Notes under the pieces: generated by a model | What the model saw: the letters and a program-made list of their open reading frames with translations, nothing else | Database searches by the model: none | What the model was told of the DNA's origin: nothing | Shown here: in pieces, positions 1 through 23,047 of the stretch | How the letters are laid out: the number at the start of each line of letters is the position of its first letter | Position numbering within the stretch: position 1 is the stretch's first letter | Position numbers and translations under genes: made by a program | From: Glandiceps talaboti | Lineage: Eukaryota > Hemichordata > Enteropneusta > Spengelidae | DNA length: 64,000 nt | Reading direction: 5' to 3' | NCBI RefSeq assembly: GCF_964340395.1 | Contig: NC_135563.1 | Location: 21,518,151-21,582,150, forward strand

Positions 1-780
1 CATGGGTGTGAATCATTTTTGTATCACTGCTATTTCAGCAGTTCACCTAAGACATTGACACGTGAAGAGAGATCGAGCATGAAGCTGGCCATATACTGAC
101 CCCCTGGTTATTGTACTGTACCACCAAACAATGTCTGAGACTGAACACATCACTCTGGTTGGCCATGTGGAACATTGACATGCAAATGAGGTTGTCGTAC
201 GTTACATTGCTGCAGTATCCTCAGAAAAATACAAGGCCAGCTGTCGTTATATAACAACTGTACAACAACAACACAGTCTTGCAAACAACCTTTCAAGTAA
301 CATCTTGGTTTTGAGATTATAACTGTGACAGTCATAACGTTAATCATATCAGTAGTGACCTTAAAAGTTAGAACTCGTGTTGTTTGCGTGCATGGTGCGC
401 GCATATATCCATACGCTGTTGGTTCAATAAAGATCTCGGCTCAAAAACACGGCGTAAAAGAAGTCGGGGTCGCAAAACCTAACCATTAGTAATCCGTGGG
501 GAGACAACTGTCAGTCTGGGCAATGTGCTCATATTACTCTAACATCTCGACTTTGAAACACGCGATGGGCTAGCAAAATACGACATCAACGTTTTGATGA
601 CAACTACGGCCGGTCGCACTGGCACTGATAGGACATGCAGCGGTATGTCCACATACAAAGCCTCCCCGAATGACAGAAATTGAGAAAATGATAGTGATAT
701 ATATATATTGACAGCGGACCAATTTCGACTGTCCAAGCGGTGATAACTAATGCTATTTGTTAACATGTATGTCAGACGGT
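1..780. other. Intergenic, no gene seen
   Basis: I see no exon with splice sites or recognisable protein similarity. The short open frames have unremarkable composition. A short TA run lies near 697-709. Confidence 0.5.
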
Positions 781-784
781 ATCC

Positions 785-905
785 AGTCAAAACGTCCCCG
801 GGTCAAAACGTCCCCGGTTTCCATAAGTCAAAACGTCCCCGGGTCAAAACGTCCCCACGTCAAAACGTCCCCGTCTTTCCATTTTCCTTGACCCAAACTA
901 TTTGT

Positions 906-968
<63 letters not shown>

Positions 969-2961
969 ATTATATCCTTATTTCTTACTATTTCTTACAT
1001 CACAATACAGTAATGTGACTGCGTACCCACCTCAGGTGGAATCCCGACGTTACGTAGATGTATGGAGATCATTCAAATCGAAATATAGTAACGTCGGGAT
1101 TCCAGACTAAGCAGAGGGACTCTTCGTATTTTCTATTTCATTAAAAAAAAGGCCGAGTCTGCTGATAAGCGCTTGTCACTAGAACAATATGCTGCTGACA
1201 AGCGTGACCTTTGACACCCATTATGATGTGTTTTGGCGTCAAGTGTAAAACGTTCTTATTACCCTTGAAATTGATTGCACTTTATCACTTTATCAAACAC
1301 CATCAGTTCTTAAAACTGTTAATTTACGTGTGATAGCTCCTGTTTTATCCAACAACCGCGAAGTCCGCCGCGTACACACATGTACACTTCACCGCCATGG
1401 CCATGGCCGCGTATGTGATGTAGTACTACGTGCAACGTGTAAACAGTAAAGGTAATTAATCTAAAACAACTAAAGTTTGTTGCATCAATAACATTCATTA
1501 TTGTGAAGGACAGGTAAAATGCGTATAGTTTTTGTGGTGTTGCGTGGTCTTTTTACTTGTTTTATCCCATGTGCAGTGATGGCCTCAAAGTAATGACATT
1601 TGACCTGAACAGCTCGACGACAGCTCACCGGCCGCGCAAGTTTAAACGCCGAATCGTGAAATAAACATTAAATCTCAAGTACTATTAAAGCTGGGGTGAG
1701 AAACTTGAAACTACTACAGGAAAACGACACGGTGACGGTATTACTCCATTCCGGGACTTAATTGTGTCAAAGGTACGGGTCAGTACTAGCGCACATGTTG
1801 ACGTCGACCAGGCTGTAGTACACACGTACGCTCGGCGCTTGTGAAACGCTGTTGATCGGCTTACTTTGCAGTTTATCGATATTGAATGTTCAAACGGGGA
1901 AGTACTCACTCGCACTGCTGTTCCAAATCGTCAGTCTATTTCATTAAAGACTATAACGTTGAATTAGCCGACCAACTAGTTTCTTCTCAAACCATCTCTT
2001 CTACGAGGTACCGTACCGACTTGAATTGTGTTGAGTAGAACTCACAACGAAACATACGTATCTGGTTCAACGAACGCCAAGCTAACCACTTGGTTGATTT
2101 TATTACATGACCAATCTCCGTCTCCGCCTCTCCTCTCGAGATGGGCTAAAAACCCAACTTAAATACATTTCAAAGTTTACACAAAATCTCTATTCTTAGA
2201 GTATGACGTATTCTTAAGTCTTATGATGAAAGACATCATCCGAGATCTAATATCCAATCACCTTCCCTAGATTAGTAATACAAGTTCATATCTCAAAGAC
2301 CATAAAATAGTCATGTCATAATAAAACTTATTGACAATTCAATCGTACCTGGTACAAACAACTCAGAAACACCCCATGTAGAGATGTCAAAGACCTATGT
2401 TGTTACGCAACGGAATGTCACTGTTTGTACAAAGTTTAAATGCTTTTTGACTTCAATTTAGAGTTCATAATGAAAATATACCAAAATGTCCTGAATGAAT
2501 ATATTTTAGATCTGTGACTCGTAACACTTGTCACGAGAACAATATGCTGCTGACAAGCGCTTGTCACCAGACACTCCGTAAAAAAAATGGAGTGTCTATT
2601 GACACGCGCGCGTCAATAGCAAATAAGTATATACATATATTTGCTATTGACACGCAAGACTTTTACAATCTAAATTACTTGGCAATGAATGGATATGTAT
2701 AAATATTCATGTCTACGTGGGTGAACGCCATCCAATTTTTATGAAAATGAGCATGTAAATCACGAACAGAAAATGGTTCGGAATATGGGCATCGATACTT
2801 GACCGTGTTTTAGGGAAGGAACGGAAACTGTTACACAGTCAAGTCTCTTGGTTAAATTTTGGTCATACCCGAGGACGTTTTGACCCGGGGACGTTTTGAC
2901 CCGGGGACGTTTTGGTCATACCCGGGGACGTTTTGACCCGGGGACGTTATGACTGGTAAGC
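785..2961. mobile_element. Candidate non-autonomous DNA transposon with terminal arrays
   Basis: The ends are inverted: the left reads CCAGTCAAAACGTCCCCGGG and the reverse complement of the right reads CCAGTCATAACGTCCCCGGG, 19 of 20 matching. Inside each end the core AACGTCCCCGGG is repeated several times (788-878, and inverted at 2868-2950). A TA lies outside both ends, which would suit a TA target duplication, with one extra T on the left. No transposase frame was found. The interior (about 1141-1850) resembles the inner part of the fold-back elements at 3.9-4.4 kb, so it may itself be a nested insertion. Confidence 0.6.
903..966. repeat. (GT)n microsatellite
   Basis: About 60 bp of nearly perfect GT dinucleotide repeat inside the candidate transposon. 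Confidence 0.95.
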
Positions 2962-3418
2962 TGTCAGACCATTAGAAATTAGACAATAATTGAAAGCACA
3001 GACCTTGCATTGCACCATGGAGGTGGTTATACGCATGCGAGCATATGGCATAGCTCGATCTCCGTGCTCTCACAGACTTGCAACTGAAAACACTTTCTCA
3101 GTTCTTGCGTCAATTCCGACAACTTTTGTAAATCTCAAATTACTATTTTAGAACAAGTGAAACCATAAACACGCACTTGGCCAAGAAATGTCATGATGTG
3201 TTTTCAACCTACCTGTTTTAGCGCCAAAGGTCGCCGATCTTATGATGTTGACGTTTGTGCACACACTGAAAATAACTGTGAAGGACACGTTATGGAAAAC
3301 GGTAACCGGAAGCTATTCAAAGTTGTTTCGCGAATGATTGAGGGCGTTATCAGCCGGAATCTCTGGAGAAAGTTCCAATACATCGTTCCAATAAAGTAAT
3401 AATGGTTAGGCCTACATG

Positions 3419-3514
3419 TATGGGAAGCCGTTCAGGCTTAGTTTGTAAGTACGAAAAATATAAAATACTATAGCTAAAATAAAAAAATACTTTTGGCCTG
3501 AACGGCTTCCCATA
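3419..3514. mobile_element. 96-bp deletion derivative of the fold-back family
   Basis: It starts TATGGGAAGCCGTTCAGGC and ends with the exact inverse GCCTGAACGGCTTCCCATA. Only a short piece of the family's A/T-rich subterminal sequence lies between, so it looks like an almost pure hairpin derivative of the larger elements just downstream. Confidence 0.7.
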
Positions 3515-4470
3515 AACAGCTGCAATACCTAAAAGTTGAAATCCTAACAGATTGAAAGAAAACATAGAGGTGGGTATTTGCAGATTATGAACACTTTCAA
3601 CTATGGGAAGCCGTTCAGGCCAAAATTATTTTTTTATTTTTGCTATAGTATTTTATATTTTTCGTACTTACAAACTAATTTTAACAGTTTATGTACTTTT
3701 ATTCCATGTTCACATTATTTCAATTGAAATAAGTTTTCATTTATTTGAGAATATTGTTTTATTTTTCGTCAAACCAGAATTATTTTAAGGATTATATATA
3801 ATTGAAAGTCAAAATATATTTTTGTTAAAGTTATTTTATTTCATTTTTTAAATCTAAAAAAAAAAATTTCAACTTTTTTTTTTTTCTTCCCAACTTTTTT
3901 TTTTTTGGGCCGAGTCTGCTGACCAGCGCCTGTCACGAGTACGTCGTGCTCGTGACAGGCATGTCCTTCGACATCCATTACGACGTGTTTCGGCGTCAAA
4001 TACACCTTCTCATTATCTTCGAAATTGGTCGCTCAAACATTATATCAGATCTCAAAACTGTTAATTTACGTGTGATAGTATCTGTTTTTTCCAACAACCG
4101 CGACTTCAGCCGCGTACACACATGTGTACACCGTCACGTTAAGGTTATCGACCGCATGTATGATGTATTACATGATGTTACGTAGGACACGATCCATGTG
4201 CAAAGGGTATAGGTAGTTAATCTAAAACAACTAAAGTTTGTTGCATCAATAACAATTACATTCATTATTGTGAAACTGACCAGAATTGAAATAAGATGGT
4301 ACACTATACTGTGAGCGTGAGCAAAACAGCTTTAGGAACAAAAACGTGAGGAAAAGCGAACGCGTATTTCCAATGGGTCAGTCAGGTACTACTTCTTGTA
4401 CGAGCGCACATATTGACGTCGACCTGCTGTATTACATATCAACCTAAACCAGCTATTATCGCCTTGTTAT

Positions 4471-4473
<3 letters not shown>

Positions 4474-4508
<35 letters not shown>
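4474..4508. repeat. (GTT)n microsatellite in fold-back unit 1
   Basis: About 11 GTT units near the centre of the first fold-back unit. The matching region of unit 2 (about 6078-6130) has AAC/GAC/GAT triplets, as expected for inverted arms. Confidence 0.85.
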
Positions 4509-4509
<1 letters not shown>

Positions 4510-5762
4510 AAAGATTCAGTTTACTTCATCGTACATTGTAGTATACATTCTCTCGGTGTTCTGAGTACACATGCAAAGTTGAGAACAACACGTCTACGTA
4601 TGTAATACAGCAGGTCGACGTCAACATGTGCGCTCGTACTAGAACTTAGAAGTACCTGACTGACCCATTGGAAATACCTTTACCCGTTGCACATGGATCG
4701 TACGCGGCTGAAGTCGCGGTTGTTGGAAAAAAACAGATACTATCACGTCAATTAACAGTTTTGAGATCTGATATAATGTTTGAGCGATCAATTTCGAAGG
4801 TAATAAGAACGTGATGTCAAAGGTCACGCCTCGTACTCGTGACAGGCGCCTGGTACGAGCACGACGTGCTCTGCACCGGCGCCTGTCAGCAGACTCGGCC
4901 AAAAAAAAAAGTTGGGAAAGAAAAAAATAAAGTTGAAAATTTAAAAAAAAAATAATTTAAAAAATAAAATAAAAAACTTTAACAAAAAATATATTTTGAC
5001 TTTCAATTATATATAATCCTTAAAAAAATTCTGGTTTGACGAAAAGTAAAACAATACTCTCAAATAAATGAAAACTTATTTCAATTAAAATAATGTGAAC
5101 ATGGAATAAAAGTACATAAACTGTTAAAATTAGTTTGTAAGTACGAAAAATATAAAATACTACAGATAAAATAAAAAAATATTTTTGGCCTGAACTATGG
5201 GAAGCCGTTCAGGCCAAAAGTATTTTTTTATTTTAGCTATAGTATTTTATATTTTTCGTACTTACAAACTAATTTTAACCGTTTATGTACTTTTATTCCA
5301 TGGTTACATTATTTTAATTGAAATAAGTTTTCATTTATTTGAGAATGTTGTTTTATTTTTCGTCAAACCAGAATTTTTTAAAGGATTATATATAATTGAA
5401 AGTCAAAATATATTTTTTGTTAAAGTTATTTTATTTTATTCTTTTAATTTCAAAAAAAAATTTCAACTTTTTTTTTTTCTTCCCAACTTTTTTTTTTTTG
5501 GCCGAGTCTGCTGACAGGCGCCGGTGCAGAACACGTCGTGCTTGTACCCGGCGCCAGTCACGAGTACGAGGCGTGACCTTTGACATCCATGGCATTACGT
5601 ACACGTTCTTATTACCTTCGAAATTGATCGCTCAAACATTATATCAGATCTCAAAACTCTTAATTTACGTGTGATAGTATCTGTTTTTTCCAACAACCGC
5701 GACTTCAGCCGCGTACGATCCATGTGCAACGGGTAAAGGTATTTCCAAACGGTCAGTACGTG

Positions 5763-5985
5763 TAGACTGTCGACAGTCGCTCGCGCCTTTTTCCCCCTAC
5801 GTTTTATCTAAACTCCGATCCGGCGCAACACTAGTCTAATCGCAAACTGATATCGAGGGCCGAAGGCCCGAGTGATCGAGCAATTCGGCCCTCGAAATCA
5901 ATTTGCAATTATACTAGTGTTGCGCCGGACCGGAGTTTAGATAAAACGTAGGAAAAAAAAGGCGCGAGCGACTGTCGACAGTCTA
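5763..5985. mobile_element. 223-bp palindromic MITE nested in fold-back unit 2
   Basis: The ends are perfect inverted repeats (TAGACTGTCGACAGTCGC and its inverse). Inverted similarity continues inward through the region giving CTACGTTTTATCTAAACTCC, so most of the element folds into one long hairpin. The matching site in fold-back unit 1 lacks it. No coding capacity. Confidence 0.8.
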
Positions 5986-7107
5986 GTAGACGTGTTGTTC
6001 TTAACTTTTCATGATATATGCATGTGTACTCAAGGAGAATGTATACTACAATGTACGATGAAGTAAACTGAATCTTTACAACAACAACAACAACGACGAC
6101 GACGACGACGACGACGACGATGATGATGATAACAAGGCGATAAAAGCTGGTTTAGGTTGATATGTAATACAGCAGGTCGACGTCAACATGTGCACTCGCA
6201 CAAGAAGTAGTACCTGACTGACCCATTGGAAATACGCGTTCGTTTTCCTCGCGTTTTTGTTCCTAAAGCTGTTTTGCTCACGCTCACATTATAGTGTACC
6301 ATCTTATTTCAATTCTGGTCAGTTTCACAATAATGAATGTAATTGTTATTGATGCAACAAACTTTAGTTGTTTTAGATTAACTACCATTACCCTTTGCAC
6401 ATGGATCGTGTCGTGTCCTACGTACTACATCATGTAATACATCATACATGCGGTCATAACCTTAACGTGACGGTGTACACATGTATGTACGCGGCTGAAG
6501 TCGCGGTTGTTGGAAAAAACAGATACTATCACACGTAAATTAACAGTTTTGAGATCTAATATAATGTTTGAGCGACCAATTTCGAAGGTAATGAGAAGGT
6601 GTATTTGACGCCGAAACACGTCGTAATGGATGTCGAAGGACATGCCTGTCACGAGCACGACGTACTCGTGACAGGCGCTGGTCATCAGACTCGGCCAAAA
6701 AAAAAAAAAGTTGGGAAGAAAAAAAAAAAAAAAGTTGAAATTTTTTTTTTTAAATTAAACAATAAAATAAAAAACTTTAACAAAAAATATATTTTGACTT
6801 TCAATTATATATAATCCTTAAAATAATTCTGGTTTGACGAAAAATAAAACAATATTCTCAAATAAATGCAAACTTATTTCAATTAAAATAATGTGAACAT
6901 GGAATAAAAGTACATAAACTGTTAAAATTAGTTTGTAAGTACGAAAAATATAAAATACTATAGCAAAAATAAAAAAAATACTTTTGGCCTGAACGGCTTC
7001 CCATACTGAACGGCTTCCCATATTCAACTTCATGTCTTCATATGTTTGTAATTAATAGTTGATTGGAATATTCACACGGTGTGTTGGCATTCCTGTTAAT
7101 CATTAAT

Positions 7108-7441
7108 TAAACGCGTTTGTAAGTGGTGTACTGAACGACGTTTGTAAGGAAGGGGTGTACTGAACGACGTTTGTAAGGAAGGGGTGTACTGAACGACGTT
7201 TGTAAGGGGTGTACTCAGTGAACGACGTTTGTAAGGGTTGTACTGAACGACGTTTGTAAGGGTTCAAGTGTACTGAACGACATTTGTAAGGAAGAGGTTA
7301 CTGAACGACGTTTGCAAGGGGTGTACTGAACGACGTTTGTAAGGAAGGGGTGTGCTGAACGACGTGTGTAAGGAAGGGGTGTACTGAACGACGTTTGTAA
7401 GGGGTGACGGCATTCAACGACGTTTGTTAGGGGTGTACTCC
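7108..7441. repeat. Minisatellite, about 12 units
   Basis: Units of roughly 23-32 bp share the core CTGAACGACGTTTGTAAGG, with variable insertions of GAAGGGGTGTA between cores. The spacers are versions of one short sequence rather than unique spacers, so this is not a CRISPR array. Confidence 0.9.
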
Positions 7442-8076
7442 TTAATTTCTGTCCAGTACCTAATACATCAACACCGTCCTTTTATGGCAGGTATTTGACT
7501 TTATACTGTCTACAAAAGATATGGGTGACATTGATGGTTTGAACAGAGATATGAACACTGCAATGAAACGGTAAATAACAAAATCTCGAGTATCAAGTTA
7601 TTAGATTATACACAAATACAAACAAGTAAACAAATCCCTTGACAAAATAACATTTCAACTTATCAAATAATGTAACAATTATCTTTGACATTTATTATTA
7701 AATTTGACACTTAAAAATGCCAGCGGCAGTCACAAAGCACAGCCCTCATTACTTTGAATAATGGTCAAATTTATTGACGCAATTAATTATCTACATTAAT
7801 TTAGAGGTTCACGTTTTACTTCCCCTGCATGTAAGTAAAAACCAACATATGGACGGAATAATACGTAAAAAGTGGAAAATATATTTTCTCCATTAATCTG
7901 TATTCATTCTTTTATCTTACAGACCTGCAGATGATGTACATTTTCCCTACAAATCACCAAGTGACTTTAAGTAGTTGGTGCTGCATGCTGTGATAATAAA
8001 CTTAAATGCTAATCATCAAAAAATAGCGTAAAATTGAAATAAAATAAAATAGCAATCGAATTGCTTCAATGAGAGC
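7442..8076. other. 3' flank of the aminopeptidase gene
   Basis: No exon seen. A TTTATT at 7691-7696 is an AATAAA poly(A) signal on the minus strand, about 380 bp past the aminopeptidase stop codon. It is a candidate for that gene's 3' end, not a proven one. Confidence 0.35.
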
Positions 8077-19729
<11,653 letters not shown>

Positions 19730-20194
19730 GTTTCTACCTTAATTAAAGTTCGGGTTCTGTGTACCACCTGTCGACGACTTGGTGTACTACTGTGGAACTG
19801 TCTCCAACCGAGGTGATTGTCGAACAGAGACCAGTATGCAACAAACGATTAATTGTGTTCGATATTGACAAACAAAGTGACAACAGTGACAAGTTTCTAC
19901 CCCCTCTCCTTCAATCAAACATAAATATAAACCAATCGCATTGACACAATATTGGCAAACTGACAACTGGCTTGATATACAGCATGTATAATTTGTTCTA
20001 AATATAAAAGTTAAAAACACAAGAGCTAGACTAAATGATAAAATACCAAAAGAACTTGTTCATAACCTCCGTCGTAGTAAAGAAAGTGTTGTAACTACGT
20101 TTTTTAAATGCTTTGTGTTCCTTCAACAGTTTTATTACAAATAGGATTATACAGACAGTTTTTATTGACAGAGTTCCATGAACCTGCAGTGTAC

Positions 20195-20290
20195 TGTTTT
20201 GGGACTTCCAATGTATACACTATCTTAATCACAGGGGATTAGATTCACACAACAGTGGAACCACTATCACCCGAAACCTTGGTTACCAGA
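20195..20290. repeat. Dispersed repeat, copy 2 of 3
   Basis: It shares ACTATCTTAATCACAGGGGA and CCACTATCACCCG with regions near 17340 and 25900, suggesting a small interspersed family of unknown class. Confidence 0.5.
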
Positions 20291-21592
20291 GTCGTACAAT
20301 ATCGGGAATAATAAATAAGACTTCCGTCTGGTGATTTAGCATTTTCATCACTCCACATGTAACTTGTAAGCTTATACTGAAATTTTGCGTTTGGTGCACA
20401 AATGCATGAAATGTTCGTATACGTACTGGTACTGTAGTATGTAAATTTGATAAGTATAGTATGTAAATTCGATAAGTTATCTATCAAACCTTGGTGCATA
20501 AATGCATGACATGTTTGTACTGGTACTGTAACAATACTGTAGTATGTGGAAAATGGATAATTATTTTATCAACCCTCAGGAAAATTAATGTTAGTCTTTT
20601 TCCCTATCTATTTTCTTTGTCGGTGTAATTTATTTACTGGCACCATAATGATGATTTCATATGACATGTTAGGAGTATATTCCTTTCAAGTGGCTTATGG
20701 GGATGAACAAGCCCAGTAGTCACGTATATAGGCTTACTTTGCCAGCTACAGCAAACTGGTGTACCATTTCAGCCGAAACAGAATGTACGTCGCGTCGCCA
20801 CTGTCTGGCTCGACAAAAATCGGATTAGGTGACTACACACTTTATTTTTTTTTATTGGGGTGTATTATGTGTGTATGTGTCTAGTGGTATGTGTCACTGG
20901 GTGTGTTGTATGTGTTCTTTTTTTGTCTGTCTGTGTGTATGTGAATACACATGCGGCGTGGCATAATTAAAGTCGAAATATTAAAGTATATAGGAACGGC
21001 GGGTACAGCTAACGAGTAAAATTTCTGTACTCATTAGTTATACTGAACTATATTGACACAGTTTTTTAGGCATATTTTGACTATAACTGACAAAGACTTT
21101 ACACCTGTTATCCCAAACAAGCAATTCGGTGACACACACGTGAGCCATGGCCAAGACGACATATGTGATTTAAGTAATGGCTGGTAATTAATCTTCTGGT
21201 ATTGATGGGATTACGCCTGAATATCTTAAGAATGCCCCGTCTAGAGTTTCTTTGTTGATATCCATGTGTTTCACTGTCATTTTAATACATGGTTTATACC
21301 CAAACAGTTAATGAGGACTGTTCAAGTCCCAATTCCTAAAGACCCCAGTGGTGACATCTGTGATAACAGATAAGTCAAAGTATTGTCATGTAGCTGTGGC
21401 AACTATTGCATCTTAACTTCTGGAGAGAGTTTGATTAAATCGCTCTATGGATTGTCTGTCTACAACTGATAATCAGTTCAATAGAGCACGGCACTCATAT
21501 GGCAATTTTTGTACTTACGCTGATTTGGAGTTACTTTTATTTTACTTTTATTAACTTTTATTTGACTATGTCCGACACGATATTCGTTTTTT

Positions 21593-21735
21593 GAGACTGT
21601 AAAATACGTCGTGACGTTCCGCCCTCACCGGCCTCCTCTCACAGGAGGCCGGTGAGAGGAGGCCGGTGAGAGGAGGCCGGTGGGAGGGGTTGGCTGATGT
21701 GTGAGGGCGCCCCGTCACGGCGTACCTTGCAGACT
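21593..21735. mobile_element. MITE family copy 2 with internal GGAGGCCGGTGAGA repeats
   Basis: The ends GACTGTAAAATACGTCGTGA and CACGGCGTACCTTGCAGACT are inverted and match the copy at 17040-17110. The centre has three tandem copies of AGGAGGCCGGTGAG. No clear target duplication was seen. Confidence 0.7.
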
Positions 21736-23047
21736 ATGCGTTGGTTGGACCTCGGATCATGATTATGATGGCTTGCTCTGACCATATGAGGAGTTGCGCA
21801 ATACCGTAAGACCACAGTCTTACTTGTCTGTGGTATTAAAGACATACATGTCACACCGCTTCCCTGTACAGTACTGTCAGTACTAACTTCTCCGTGGGAT
21901 ACACCTATACTATATCTCATAAACGCATGGTAATACGTCGGAGAAAACATATACCTCCAAATCCAAGTACCGGTCTATTCCCGACTACTAAACGTTTGCA
22001 TATGTTGACCAGCGAGTGAGCGCGAATGCTCGTGATTACCTGGTGAGTTATATCGAAATGCATAGTGTTTATTGGCACAGACGTCCATATGTTGTTTGTA
22101 AACTTCTAGTCTAGTGATATGATTCTTCATTGACTATTTCACTAATACATCCATGTATACACACAAACTATTTTGGACACATTGATACACGGGTCGTTGA
22201 TTTGCTGTATCTCAGACCACCAAAAATGTGGAAATTGTACACTACCCGTACCCACGGCCACAGTACAGTTGGTGGCTTTTCTGATGGCTTCCAAGATCTT
22301 ACAGTGTGCGTTATCATGATCAAGATCTTTTTACTGTAGGTGACTACCATGGTAAATCACATGATTGTGTAATCTACCACTGTGACGTCAAACAACAACA
22401 GTTTTCGTGTGTGTCTCTTTGTTACCAGAAACCTCATTCTCGCAAACCAGAATTGTTATTTATACCACTACATTTCGGTGGCTCGTTAAGAACGTTGCCG
22501 TAAAACAGGCCGTGGTTTGCGACGATGAGAAACCCGGGTTTTCGCTGTGTTATTACATTTGACTACCGTGGCATGCGAATAACATGAATAACAAAAAGTA
22601 CATAGGCCTAAACATCACAGCGTAGCATTACTGAATTTCCTTTCTTAGATGTTGTTATTCTAATATATGATTTGAAATAATTAAAGAGGAAAAGCTGGAG
22701 GATGGGGAGGGGCGCCATATTAAACATTGTAGACCGTGAAAGAGAATATGTAAATGGCACTGTTGAAACAGGACGAATTAAATTTTCTTTTAATATGCTC
22801 CATATGGGCTAATGATGTTACAGTGTGTAAGTTTTGCAGTTTCCATCAATACACACCTTTCAGTGTCTTTGAATAATTGTAGTGGTTTGAGGTATCACCT
22901 AATAGGGGCTGAAATGTCGACAATACAATTATGGAAGACAGTTGACTCGAAACAAAACGCCAACAATATCATACCAACATTGCTTCTTTTCAAAGTCTAG
23001 CATGAAAAACGGTGTTTTTTTCAGTTTCAGACCTGTAATATACTTCA

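Larger units (their letters stand above)
3602..7021. mobile_element. Compound fold-back element: two long-TIR copies end to end
   Basis: Two related units abut: 3602 to about 5194, and 5195-7021. Each starts with TATGGGAAGCCGTTCAGGCC, runs through an A/T-rich arm to GGCCGAGTCTGCTGAC, and returns as an imperfect inverted copy, so the inverted arms are several hundred bases long. The right end of the first unit is clipped to GGCCTGAAC before the second begins. The second ends in a doubled terminus (CGGCTTCCCATA twice). The direct repeat TTCAAC flanks the whole block (just before 3602 and just after 7021), consistent with one insertion event. Open frames here are A/T-rich and unlike any transposase. 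Confidence 0.75.
19730..23047. other. Divergent intergenic region, aminopeptidase and MCT genes
   Basis: It separates the starts of the minus-strand aminopeptidase and the plus-strand transporter, so it should hold both promoters and any 5' untranslated exons. I see no clear TATA box or coding exon. It contains a dispersed repeat (about 20195-20290) and MITE family copy 2 (21593-21735). Confidence 0.4.

Noticed and set aside
5197-5674. Hydrophobic frames near 3.6, 5.2 and 6.9 kb
   Set aside because: A/T-rich arms of the fold-back elements read in similar frames; no transposase motif.
7108-7441. CRISPR-like array
   Set aside because: Eukaryotic context and linkers that are variants of each other, so it is a minisatellite.
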